A stretch of 64,000 bases of DNA from Bin5 sp965220715. GTDB lineage: Bacteria > Chloroflexota > Anaerolineae > Caldilineales > Caldilineaceae. Below the pieces are notes generated by a model. It was not told the DNA's origin. It saw only the letters and a program-made list of their open reading frames with translations, and made no database searches. The position numbers and the translations under genes were made by a program. Shown here one piece after another: positions 53,893 through 62,432 of this stretch; positions within the stretch are counted from its first letter, which is position 1; each line of letters opens with the position of its first letter. The stretch covers positions 4,774,001-4,838,000 of the forward strand of contig OZ244843.1 of assembly GCA_965220715.1 (NCBI GenBank). The letters run 5' to 3'.

Positions 53893-54990
53893 ATGGAAAC
53901 TGCACAGCGACGCGACGCCGGACGCCGGGATAATTCAGAGGCTATACTAGAGGTCAGGAACCTGAGGAAATACTTTCCGATGCAGAAGGGCCTGTTCAAG
54001 CGAGAAACTGGATGGGTGAAGGCGGTAGACGACGTCAGCTTTCGGATCGGTCGCGGCGAGACGGTAGGACTGGTGGGTGAGACCGGGTGCGGCAAGACGA
54101 CGCTGGGACGGTGTGTAATGCGGCTTTACAGGCCGTTGGCGGGCCAGATCCTCTATCAGTATGAGGACGACAACGGACAAAAGGCGGAAGTGGATCTGGC
54201 GCTGTTGTCAAACCGCGAGTTGAGGCCGCTGCGGCGGGACATTCAGATGATCTTTCAAGACCCGTATTCTTCGCTGAACCCGCGCTGGACGGTGTTCGAT
54301 ATCATCAGCGAACCGATCAGGGCAAACAGTCTGGCCAGCGGCAAGGAGTTAGAGGAGCGGGTCATCTACCTGATGGAGGTCACGGGTCTGGAACCCCAGT
54401 ACCTGAGGCGGTACCCGCACGCCTTTTCCGGAGGCCAGCGCCAGAGGATCGGGATCGCCCGGTCGCTGGCGACGAATCCGCGGCTGATCGTGGCCGATGA
54501 GCCGGTGTCTGCGTTGGATGTGTCGATACAGGCGCAGATACTGAATCTGCTGGGAGACCTGCAAAACGAGTTTGGGCTTAGCTATCTGTTTATCGCCCAC
54601 GACCTGAGTGTCGTGAACTATGTATCGGATTGGGTGGCGGTGATGTACGTGGGTCAGTTGGTTGAGCTGGCGACGACGCAAGCCCTCTATGCTGAACCGA
54701 AGCATCCGTACACAGAGGCGTTGCTGTCGTCGGTACCGATCTCAGACCCCGATGCGGTGCGGGAGCGGATCGTGCTGACGGGAGAAATTCCGGATCCATC
54801 CAACCCGCCGCCTGGCTGCTACTTTCACCCGCGCTGTCCGTATGCTGCCGAGGTGTGCCGGCAGGAGTCTCCCCCCTGGGAAGAAGTGGCGCCGGAGCAC
54901 TATGCCGCCTGCCACTTTGCCAAGGAACTAGCCTTGCGGGGCCAAGGCCAGCCTGACGAAAACCAGTGGCGAGTGGCCAATGGAGAGTAA
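53893..54990 (+). CDS. DppF/OppF-type ABC transporter ATPase
   Basis: A 365-residue ATPase. Walker A GETGCGKT, signature FSGGQRQRIGIARSLA, Walker B LIVADEPVSALDV and H-loop FIAHDLS are all intact. The C-terminal cysteine set is CYFHPRCPYAAEVC. The last residues (NQWRVANGE) and the stop codon come from a TGGCGAGTGGCCAATGG copy of the dispersed repeat. Pairs with the preceding ATPase. As the only ATPases of this class in the window, the two may also serve system 1. Confidence 0.95.
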   Translation: METAQRRDAGRRDNSEAILEVRNLRKYFPMQKGLFKRETGWVKAVDDVSFRIGRGETVGLVGETGCGKTTLGRCVMRLYRPLAGQILYQYEDDNGQKAEVDLALLSNRELRPLRRDIQMIFQDPYSSLNPRWTVFDIISEPIRANSLASGKELEERVIYLMEVTGLEPQYLRRYPHAFSGGQRQRIGIARSLATNPRLIVADEPVSALDVSIQAQILNLLGDLQNEFGLSYLFIAHDLSVVNYVSDWVAVMYVGQLVELATTQALYAEPKHPYTEALLSSVPISDPDAVRERIVLTGEIPDPSNPPPGCYFHPRCPYAAEVCRQESPPWEEVAPEHYAACHFAKELALRGQGQPDENQWRVANGE

Positions 54991-55020
54991 TCACCACATT
55001 CCACCACCCGCTAGCCACTG
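54964..55020. repeat. Inverted copy of the dispersed TGGC/AGTGG repeat
   Basis: CAGTGGCGAGTGG (54964-54976) and CCACCCGCTAGCCACTG (55004-55020) are near-complementary and include the oppF-type stop codon. Related copies are at 18728-18747, 23543-23577, 42969-43003, 47957-47998, 50290-50331, 52804-52860 and 57056-57099. Confidence 0.55.
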
Positions 55021-55049
55021 AATCAGTACCACCTGGAGGCAAACCAACT

Positions 55050-56456
55050 ATGACCACATTGCTGTTCTTTGACGATTACTATCTGAATCGCTGGGAGAAT
55101 CTCCGCCGGCGCGTCGGGCAACCGGAGTTGGAGCCAGAGGCTACATTCGTAGACCCCGCTCACGGCCTCGCTTCAGGATATCCCACCATTTTTCGCACGG
55201 AGACAGGGAAGTGGCGCTGCCTCTATCAGGGCAAGTCGATCTCTCACATGCCGGCCAAAATCTCGTTTCCGCTCCTCGCGGAGAGCGACGATGGCATACA
55301 CTGGGAGATCCCGGACCTGACTGATAAAGTTCCCCTACCCGACCGCGCATTCCCCAATCAAGTGATGCCCATGGACCGATTCGGGCAGTGGGACCACTAC
55401 TTTGACGAAAGGGCTGATGATCCGCAGGAGCGCCTGAAGGGCCTCGTCACCACCAAAATAGGCGCCCTGCTGTACACATCACCGGATGGCCTGGTGTGGC
55501 GGGAGGTCGAGGGCGTCGAGTGGCGGCCTGGCTCGCCGGACCCCCCCAGTATGGCATTCTGGAACGAGTTGCGCCAGTCCTATGTCATCATGGCGCGCCC
55601 CGGCCGCAACCCGCATCCTCGGCGGCTGGCCGTCTCCGAGACGAAAGACTGGCGATCCTTCGGCGAGTCCGAGCTGACCCTGCGGGCCGACGCCCTGGAC
55701 CTGCCCCTCACCGAACTATACGGGAATCCTGCGTTCCCCTATGAAGAGATGTTCGTCGGGTTCGTGTGGGTTTACAACACCGTACCGTACCGGGCGGACG
55801 ACCCGACGACCCACCGCAAGTATTATGGCGGCAGGACCTATGGCCAGCTATCCTACAGCTACAACGGCTGGCACTTTCATCGCTCGCTGCGGGACCCATT
55901 CATCCCCAACGCACCCACAGGCGAGTTGGGCGCCGGCATCATGCGGCCGATGTCGATGATTATAGATGATGACCAGTGTATCCGCATCTACTCCAGCGCA
56001 TCGAAGCTGGAGCATGGTTATCACATTCAAGGCGCGGACTTGGGCGCGCATGTGATGCACCGGCTGCGACTGGACGGCTTCATGTATCTGGAGTCGGCTG
56101 GCGGCCCAGGCATTCTGGGCACACGTCCGCTGTTCTGGCGCGGCGGGGCGTTACGCCTCAACCTGCAGTCGGGGCATGAGACCCGCGTGCAGGTGACCGA
56201 CACACAGGGCCGGACCATCGAGGGGTATGGATTCGAAGATTGCCAGCCTTTCGTTGGCGATGAACTGTTTTGGGAGCCGCGCTGGCAGAACGGCCTCAGC
56301 ATGGCCTCCTTGAGCAATCAGATGCTGCGCCTTGAGATCAGTCTCGAGAACGCCCGCCTTTACGCGATACGCGGCGACTTGGTCGCCCCTGCCAGCAGAG
56401 AACTTCGGCGCTACTTGGAGACCGGGGAAGAACCGACGCATGTTCCGGGCGGTTGA
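55050..56456 (+). CDS. Predicted glycoside hydrolase with GH32/GH43-like propeller
   Basis: A 468-residue soluble protein without signal peptide. The segments GYPTIFRTETGKWRCLYQGKS, LLAESDDGIHWEIPD, LYTSPDGLVWREVEGVEWRPG and YGQLSYSYNGWHFHRSLRDPF follow the strand pattern of five-bladed propeller glycosidases (clan GH-F/J type), and a C-terminal beta-sandwich-like stretch (RLNLQSGHETRVQVTDTQGRTIEGY) is typical of GH32. I cannot place the catalytic acids with certainty. ATG 55050 lies behind GGAGGCAAACCAACT. It closes the glycan locus. Confidence 0.65.
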   Translation: MTTLLFFDDYYLNRWENLRRRVGQPELEPEATFVDPAHGLASGYPTIFRTETGKWRCLYQGKSISHMPAKISFPLLAESDDGIHWEIPDLTDKVPLPDRAFPNQVMPMDRFGQWDHYFDERADDPQERLKGLVTTKIGALLYTSPDGLVWREVEGVEWRPGSPDPPSMAFWNELRQSYVIMARPGRNPHPRRLAVSETKDWRSFGESELTLRADALDLPLTELYGNPAFPYEEMFVGFVWVYNTVPYRADDPTTHRKYYGGRTYGQLSYSYNGWHFHRSLRDPFIPNAPTGELGAGIMRPMSMIIDDDQCIRIYSSASKLEHGYHIQGADLGAHVMHRLRLDGFMYLESAGGPGILGTRPLFWRGGALRLNLQSGHETRVQVTDTQGRTIEGYGFEDCQPFVGDELFWEPRWQNGLSMASLSNQMLRLEISLENARLYAIRGDLVAPASRELRRYLETGEEPTHVPGG

Positions 56457-56661
56457 GTCCAACGGTTGGTTTTGGCAGCCATTCTTTTTTTGCCAGGCGA
56501 GCGCTTCCGCAGAACGAATGTCAATTCCATTTGACACCAAGACTTAACGCGCGGACCACGCAAATGCAACGTGGGCGTTTCGCCTGCTCTTACGCAATTC
56601 GAAACACGGAAAGAGCAGGATTTCTGTGAGGGCACAGTAGGGGAGGGAGGAAGACCAGTTC

Positions 56662-57099
56662 GTGGGATTTGTCCTCAGCGTACTGTTAGTGGTTTTTGGT
56701 GTTGCCATTGTAGTGGGGCTTGTCACTGTATACACGAGACAGGTCGCAACAGCAGCGCTGACAGACCCGTTCCGCGCCGGTGAGGCGATTGTAGAGGGGC
56801 GCATCCCAGCGAAGTGGGTAGCGCAGATTGAGCGGCGCCAGGCACTGCGAAGGGTACTCCGCCTCTTCGGACGCGACGTTTCCGCCAAGGAACTCATCCT
56901 GGCCAAGTTCGACAAACTCTATCGCTTCTACGAGAATAGCCCCTTCTTCGAGAATGACAGTGTGCGTGAACTGATGCTTACCGAGCTGCAGGAAACCCGC
57001 GCGCGCTGGGCGAGGATGACGTGGGAATCGCTGATGGCGGAGCATGTCGAAAAAGTAGTGGCTCGTGGCGAACGGATAGTGGATAGCAACCAACACTAG
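56662..57099 (+). CDS. Small membrane-anchored protein of unknown function
   Basis: A 145-residue protein with one N-terminal helix (LSVLLVVFGVAIVVGLVTVY) and a charged cytoplasmic part rich in Arg, Glu and aromatic residues (RRVLRLFGRDVSAKELILAKFDKLYRFYENSPFFEND). GTG start at 56662 behind GGAGG. The last residues (VVARGERIVDSNQH) and stop are encoded in a repeat copy. I do not recognise the family. It follows the glycan locus by 205 bp on the same strand. Confidence 0.6.
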   Translation: MGFVLSVLLVVFGVAIVVGLVTVYTRQVATAALTDPFRAGEAIVEGRIPAKWVAQIERRQALRRVLRLFGRDVSAKELILAKFDKLYRFYENSPFFENDSVRELMLTELQETRARWARMTWESLMAEHVEKVVARGERIVDSNQH

Positions 57100-57588
57100 C
57101 CGCCGAATTTGGATGTTTGGACGCCTGCGGGCGCAGACGCCCTCCGGCGGCTCCGGCCCGCTAAGGCGGGCCTCCGCACCCTTCGCCGCTAAGGCGGCTC
57201 AGGGCTGTCGTCGGCAAACCCCCGCCGCCGCCAGGGGCTACGCCCTTTCTGGGCGGTCGGGCCTTCGGCCCTCCCTTGTGCGGGGGGACACCCCCCGCAA
57301 CGCCCCCCTCCAAAACCATCGCTCACCGACGGTACGCTTTCATCCCAGCAACGCAGCTCCACCAAAATGGCGCCCCCCAACCAAACCGTGCCCTCCCCCT
57401 CCAGGGCTTGATTCTACTGATGAACCGTCAACACCCTTCCTCTCGCCCTGCATCCCCTGGAAGGTATCCTTGCAAAAATGCCTAAAGCTTCTGCCACAGT
57501 TGGTCGGCGGATCTATAAATAGACGTCCTGCTATTGTTGCAAATCTGTCAATACGCAACAGACGCCAACGAACCCAAGAGCCAGAAAC
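57100..57588. repeat. GC-rich intergenic region with a cluster of small hairpins
   Basis: Between convergent genes. Perfect or near-perfect palindromes include GCCCGCTAAGGCGGGC (57156-57171), CCGCTAAGGCGG (57187-57198), GGGCCTTCGGCCC (57259-57271) and GCGGGGGGACACCCCCCGC (57280-57298). Such clusters act as transcription stops or REP-like elements. The open frames across it are low-complexity Pro/Arg text and are not called. The part from 57330 to 57588 shows nothing further. Confidence 0.55.
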
Positions 57589-58503
57589 TTAGAACTGTCC
57601 CCCAACCATCGACCGTGCCGCCAACCCTGGGATCACGCCCAATTTCTGACAGGCAATCGCCCCGCAGCGGTTGGCGAAAGCAACCGCCTCCAATAGTCCC
57701 TGCCCTTCAGCCAGCGCGACCGCCAGACCGGCATTGAAAGCGTCCCCTGCGCCGGTTGTGTCGACAACATCGACCGCAACGCCCGCCACCTCCTCCTGCC
57801 CGTCCTCCGTCAGGACCAGCGCGCCCTTTTCTCCCATCGTCACGATCAAGTTGCCGACGCCTCGCGCCCGCAGTTCCAGGGCCAGTTCAACCGAATCAGT
57901 GGCGTCATCCGGCGCAAGCCCCAGCAGGATGCGCAACTCGGTCTCATTCGGGGTCAGGTAATCTACATCTTGCAAGACGCTCCCATCGAGCGCAGTGGCC
58001 GGCGCAGGATTGAGAATCGTGCGCACCCCGTGCTTTTTGCCCAGTTCCATCGCCCGCGCCGCCGCCGCAACCGGTATCTCCAGCACCGACATCACAACGT
58101 CACTACGCGCAATTTGCTCTTCGACCTGGTCGACGTATGCGCCGTCCATCAGTTCATTCGCGCCCATGTCGAGGATGATGCCGTTTTCGCCCTCGGCGTT
58201 CAGGATAATGAAGCCGACGCCCGTGGCCATCGCCTTTGTCCGCTTCAGCCAGGTCGTATCGACGCCTTCGCGGGCGTAGAGATCGGTCGCGATCTCGCCC
58301 AGCTTGTCAGCGCCGATGATGCCGGCGAAGTGGGCCTGTGCGCCCAGCCTGGCTACGCCCACAGCCTGATTGGAGCCTTTGCCGCCCGGTCCCATGTCAA
58401 AATCTGAACCGACCAGTGTTTCGCCAAAGACCGGCATGCGCTGCGTCCGCAGCGTCATGCCCACCGCGAAGCTGCCGACAACGGTGATTACAGGCTTGGA
58501 CAT
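57589..58503 (-). CDS. Ribokinase-like PfkB family sugar kinase
   Basis: A 304-residue kinase phosphorylating ribose or a similar sugar. GPGGKGSNQAVGVARLG is the N-terminal PfkB signature region, and VVDTTGAGDAFNAGLAVAL holds the anion hole and catalytic aspartate. ILNPAPA and YLTPNETEL are ribokinase-type. The usual N-terminal GSINMDL is here GSFAVGM, so the sugar contact may differ and ribose specificity is not certain. Start ATG 58503 behind GGGAG. Converges on the small membrane protein; no transporter adjoins it. Confidence 0.85.
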   Translation of the reverse strand: MSKPVITVVGSFAVGMTLRTQRMPVFGETLVGSDFDMGPGGKGSNQAVGVARLGAQAHFAGIIGADKLGEIATDLYAREGVDTTWLKRTKAMATGVGFIILNAEGENGIILDMGANELMDGAYVDQVEEQIARSDVVMSVLEIPVAAAARAMELGKKHGVRTILNPAPATALDGSVLQDVDYLTPNETELRILLGLAPDDATDSVELALELRARGVGNLIVTMGEKGALVLTEDGQEEVAGVAVDVVDTTGAGDAFNAGLAVALAEGQGLLEAVAFANRCGAIACQKLGVIPGLAARSMVGGQF

Positions 58504-58830
58504 CGGATCGTCTCCCACTTGCGATTGCGCGTCTTCCTCACACAGAAGCCTAGGCGGCTATGCCGGGCCGGTCTGCATTCGACAGTTAGTTCAGATCGCC
58601 TTCTCCTGCTCTGGCGATCATTGCCTCCGCGACCTGTCAAAAATCGGCCCGTTCGACCTCGGCGGCGGATGACGCGACCTCGATACCGGGGTCATCACAT
58701 TTCAGAAAGTGAGTATATTGAGCCAGAATGGGTATGTCAACCTATTCTTGCAGGACGCGAAAAGAAAACTCCATCCCACCAGGGCAATTGCATCAAATTG
58801 GGACAAACCCACGTGAGGCTGCCTGATTCG

Positions 58831-58995
58831 GGTAGGGGCACCCCTTGTGGGTGCCCTTCTCTAGGCATAACGCCCAGAGAAGACAATCGGTAGGGGCACC
58901 CCTTGTGGGTGCCCTTCTCTAGGCATAACGCCCAGAGAAGACAATCGGTAGGGGCGCCCCTTGTGGGCGCCCCTTGTGGGCGCCCTTCGTCGGCT
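58831..58995. repeat. 58-bp tandem repeat, two full units and a partial third
   Basis: Units start at 58831, 58889 and 58947. Each contains the hairpin GGGCACCC-CTTGT-GGGTGCCC and a second stem TTCTCTAGGC/GCCCAGAGAA. The third copy changes CACC to CGCC on both hairpin arms, so base pairing is kept, and it repeats the CCTTGTGGGCGCC part. Similar GTAGGGGCACCCCTTGTGG hairpins are common in Chloroflexota and some other bacteria. Confidence 0.8.
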
Positions 58996-59039
58996 ATTTT
59001 GGCGTCCGAATTAAGATGCGTTTGCCCTGTCCATCCCAC

Positions 59040-59068
59040 TTGACATTATTGAACAAATGTGCGATAAT
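59040..59068 (+). promoter_or_regulatory. Strong sigma-70-like promoter without a clear gene
   Basis: TTGACA (59040-59045), a 17-bp spacer and GATAAT (59063-59068). It is the closest match to consensus seen in the window, yet about 1.6 kb of non-coding repeat DNA follows before the next gene at 60705. It could drive a non-coding RNA or be a remnant. Confidence 0.45.
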
Positions 59069-59555
59069 ATCGTAGCATGGGCCGTCCAATTCCAGGACGC
59101 CTCCTCCATTGGAACAACGCATTTTCTGGTAGTGGGTAACCCTCTGCAAAGACTTGGCCTATTTCTTGCCAGAAAACAGGCACAGCCACTCACAGTTAGT
59201 AACTCCACGGCATTCGTACAACTCGTTTCGCAGTTGGCCCTTTCGCCCTGTCCCTGTTTAGGCCGGCGCGGCCGCGCCGCCCATCGCTAAAAGACCGTCA
59301 CACGCTTGGCAGCATGAGCATCATCGCCAAACATTGCGCTCTTCGCGGACTGACCATTGTCCCGCTCCACCGCCCAGCTGAAACTATTGCAAAATATCGG
59401 CATTGAATCTGCAAAAGCTGGATTTCGAACTTTCAATACGCCTTCGAGCGGACAGAGCGGACATATTTATGAAAAAATTCATAAAAATACCCCCGCCGGC
59501 CCGCCCTGGCTGGCAAACCTACACTGATATCGCCAGTTGCCCATCGCGCACGCTC

Positions 59556-60480
59556 AAAAGACCTGCCGCAATCTCTCGTGAACGCTCGAAATCTCACGTG
59601 ATCTGTCGTACAACGCTCGTACGAGCGCACCTATGTCAGCGGGACCCCCGCCATCCCGAAAATCCCAAAAAAATCCTGCAAATCCTGCTTCAGACAACCC
59701 GCCCAGCACCCGTAAACTCTCGTGATCTCTCGTAAACGCTCGCCATCTCTCGTACGAGCGCACCTATGTCAGCGGGACCCCCGCCATCCCGAAAATCCAA
59801 AAAAATCCTGCATATCCTGCTTCAGACAATCCGCCCAACACCCGTAAACTCTCGTGATCTCTCGTAAACGCTCGCCATCGCTCGCCATACGCTCGTACGA
59901 GCGCACCTGTGCCAGCATCGCCCCCGCCATCCCGAAAATCCCAAGAAATCCTGCATATCCTGCTTCAGACAACCCGCCCAACACTTGTAAACTCTTGTGA
60001 TCTCTCGTAAACGCTCGCCATCGCTCGTCATACGCTTGTACGAGCGCACCTGTACCAGCATGGCCTCCGCTATCCCGAAAATCCAAAAAAATCCTGCAAA
60101 TCCTGCTTCAGACAATCCGCCCAACACTCGCAAACACTCATGATCTCTCGTAAACGCTCGCCATCTCTCGTACGAGCCCACCTGCGTCAGCAGGTCCCCC
60201 ACCATCCCGAAAATCCCAAAAAATCCTGCATATCCTGCTTCAGACAATCCGCCCAACACCCGTAAACTCTCGTGATCTCTCGTAAACGCTCGCCATCTCT
60301 CGTACGAGCGCACCTATGTCAGCGGGACCCCCGCCATCCTGAAAATCCCAAAAAATCCTGCATATCCTGCTTCAGACAATCCGCCCAACACAGCAAACAC
60401 TCATGATCTCTCGTAAACACTCGCAATCTCTCGTCCAACGCTCGTACGAGCGCTTCCATGCCAGCGGGCCATCGACTCCA
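59556..60480. repeat. Seven-copy 132-143-bp minisatellite with internal 10-bp period
   Basis: The anchor ACGAGCGCACC or variant recurs at 59621, 59754, 59897, 60040, 60172, 60304 and 60446, giving spacings of 133, 143, 143, 132, 132 and 142. Each unit has a block of 10-bp subrepeats of the type CTCTCGTGAT, CTCTCGTAAA, CGCTCGCCAT; the longer units have one more subrepeat. The block ends in CTCGTACGAG, which in copies 1, 3 and 7 extends to the perfect 14-bp palindrome CGCTCGTACGAGCG. A second block has AAAAATCCTGCATATCCTGC and CTTCAGACAATCCGCCCAAC. The minus strand has open frames of 44-residue periodicity, broken by the longer units. Confidence 0.85.
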
Positions 60481-60704
60481 GCACATTTGTCATTTGCCAA
60501 CTGCCAAACCTTAGAGTCCTGATCAAGAGACCGGTTGCTTCCCTTAAAATCTGGGATGCACCCTTCCGCTGGCAGCGATCGCAGGTGGGCCGGCGACCAT
60601 GTGGGGTAAAAGTGATTGGACACTGTTCGATTTAGCATTTATCATGCCAACGAAGAAAAATATCCAGACCCGCGGCAAGCGGGATCACCCGAAATGACAT
60701 ACAT

Positions 60705-61709
60705 ATGAGATCCGTAATTTGCGTCCACGAGCGCTTTGACGCCGATTGGCCATTCGCCGCCGACTTCTGGCAGGAGCGCTGGCAGAGCGACGGCTGCGAA
60801 CTCTACCGCACGCAAGAGCCGGAGGCCAGCCCATCGCAACTCGCGCCCGACCCCGCCTCCGTGAACCGCCTGGTCCTCCTCGGCCTCCCCGCCGGCAGCG
60901 ATGACCTTGCGCCCTTTACTGCGCTTGAAGAGTGCTTCCACAGTTCCCACCGCGACCTGCCGAAATCTGGACTCGATGAGGCGGCCGCCCGCGGCGTACA
61001 CATCGTGCCCCACCGTCCCGAATTATACTGGGGCCAATCCGTGTCCGAGTACGGGCTCGCCCTTACGCTTTGCGGGCTGCGCCGAATTCCCCAGCTCCAC
61101 TCCGCCATGATGCAGAGCCAGAAGCCCTGGAAATACAGACCGGCCGTTGGCAGACCTGGGCAACGGGGCAGCCAGTTTGGCGACGACCCCCGATTTTCCA
61201 GCGGTACCCTGGGTGGAAAACGCGTACGCATCGTCGGCGCAGGCAATATCGGCGCCCGCTACGCCTCCTTTTGTGTAGCCATTGGCGCCGATGTTGCCAT
61301 CTGGGACCCCTTTGCACCCGATGCCACCTTTGCCGCCAGCGGCGCAACCCGCTGTTTTCATCTGGCGGAACTGGTGAAAGACGCTGAAATCTTCGTGACA
61401 ATGGTGCCTCTGAAGGAGGACACCCGCGGGTTGATCGGAAAGGATTTAATCGAAGCCTTGCCGCACGGCTGCCTGGTCGTACAGGTAACGCGGGCTCCCA
61501 TCTGCGATACCGACGCGCTCTATCGCCGCGTCCTCAACGATGAACTGGCACTGGCCGCCGACGTCTTTGACGCCGAGCCGGTCGCGCTGGACTCCCCCCT
61601 GCTTGGCCGTCACAACGTCGTCCATACGCCGCACAACGCCGGCCGCACCATCGACGCCAACCGGGCCTGGGTGGACGATCAGGTAGCACGCTTCAAGCCA
61701 CGTCCATAG
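60705..61709 (+). CDS. D-isomer-specific 2-hydroxyacid dehydrogenase
   Basis: A 334-residue NAD-dependent dehydrogenase, distinct from the two at 31.4-33.5 kb. GKRVRIVGAGNIGARYASF is the Rossmann motif. Catalytic residues lie in VVQVTRAPICDT (Arg), DVFDAEPVALDSPL (Glu) and VVHTPHNAGRT (His). It starts 225 bp after the minisatellite without a visible ribosome-binding site and leads a plus-strand run with the FGE-like, PhyH and epimerase genes, each with its own ribosome-binding site. Confidence 0.9.
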   Translation: MRSVICVHERFDADWPFAADFWQERWQSDGCELYRTQEPEASPSQLAPDPASVNRLVLLGLPAGSDDLAPFTALEECFHSSHRDLPKSGLDEAAARGVHIVPHRPELYWGQSVSEYGLALTLCGLRRIPQLHSAMMQSQKPWKYRPAVGRPGQRGSQFGDDPRFSSGTLGGKRVRIVGAGNIGARYASFCVAIGADVAIWDPFAPDATFAASGATRCFHLAELVKDAEIFVTMVPLKEDTRGLIGKDLIEALPHGCLVVQVTRAPICDTDALYRRVLNDELALAADVFDAEPVALDSPLLGRHNVVHTPHNAGRTIDANRAWVDDQVARFKPRP

Positions 61710-61745
61710 GGGCCAGTTGCCTGTTCGCGCCGCGAACGAGAGAAG

Positions 61746-62432
61746 ATGAAGCCACTCGAATCGGAACGCCTCGCCTCTTTTGCTGGCAACCTGCAAAACG
61801 ACTTCTCGGCCCACATTGGGCGCGGCGAAGCAGAGGCCGCCGAACTGGATCGGCTGCGCGATGCACTGCGCGACGCGCTCGACCTGGGAATTTATGCGCG
61901 CGAGGGCATGGAGTGGTACGGGAGCGCCTACGTTGAGGCCTTTCTGTTCATGTACGATACCTCCTTTTATGATCGCGAGGCGGGGCGTTACTGCATCGAC
62001 GAAATCCTCGACGACGGCGAGCGCGAGTTCGGCGGGTACGATATTGTCCTTCTGTGGCAGTCCTATCCCCGGCTTGGCATCGATGACCGCAACCAGATCG
62101 ACTACTACCGCGACATGCCGGGCGGCCTGCAGGGGCTGCGCCAACACACGACCCCGGTCGATCAGTTTCCCGGCGGCGCCAGCCACGTCGGTTGCCTCGA
62201 CATGGCCGGCAACGTCTGGGAGTGGACCGAAAGCGAACGCGACGACGGCCACACCCGCTACGCCATCATTCGCGGTGGCAGCTACCTTAAAGTAGAAGGC
62301 AGCATCTGGTACAACGCCAGCGGCGCGCAGCCCAATGATTGCCACGAAAAGATTTTGCTGATGTATCCCTGGTTGGACCGCTGCGGCACTGTCGGCTTCC
62401 GCTGCGTCAATGACGCCGCCCCATCCGGGTAA
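61746..62432 (+). CDS. Chimeric protein with a C-terminal FGE/SUMF1-type half
   Basis: A 228-residue protein. The last 90 residues (TTPVDQFPGGASHVGCLDMAGNVWEWTES, YAIIRGGSYLK, GTVGFRCV) are the conserved C-terminus of formylglycine-generating enzyme/SUMF1-like proteins. The first 130 residues (SERLASFAGNLQNDFSAHIG, YDREAGRYCIDEILDDGEREFGGYDIVLLWQSYPRLGIDDRNQIDYY) are not FGE and look like part of another, perhaps TIM-barrel, protein. The FGE N-terminal half is absent. GAGAGAAG precedes ATG 61746. I infer a fusion after deletion; it may be non-functional or a domesticated protein. Confidence 0.55.
   Translation: MKPLESERLASFAGNLQNDFSAHIGRGEAEAAELDRLRDALRDALDLGIYAREGMEWYGSAYVEAFLFMYDTSFYDREAGRYCIDEILDDGEREFGGYDIVLLWQSYPRLGIDDRNQIDYYRDMPGGLQGLRQHTTPVDQFPGGASHVGCLDMAGNVWEWTESERDDGHTRYAIIRGGSYLKVEGSIWYNASGAQPNDCHEKILLMYPWLDRCGTVGFRCVNDAAPSG

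Larger units (their letters stand above)
58504..59555. other. Gene-poor region between the kinase gene and the minisatellite
   Basis: About 1 kb with no convincing gene. It holds the 58-bp tandem repeat (58831-58995) and a good promoter-like sequence (59040-59068). A 20-codon frame (ATG 59077, MGRPIPGRLL...) and a 77-codon frame (59057) follow the promoter but neither is recognisable. Confidence 0.5.

Noticed and set aside
57113..57592. 159-codon plus-strand frame
   Set aside because: Pro/Arg/Ala-rich translation of GC hairpins without homology or ribosome-binding site.
59556..60480. CRISPR array
   Set aside because: Repeats are 132-143 bp, similar along their full length, with no unique spacers and no cas genes nearby.
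59554..60638. Minus-strand proteins with 44-residue repeats across the minisatellite
   Set aside because: Frames are broken by the 142-143-bp units, no ribosome-binding site or known motif is seen, and the text is a direct product of the DNA repeat.
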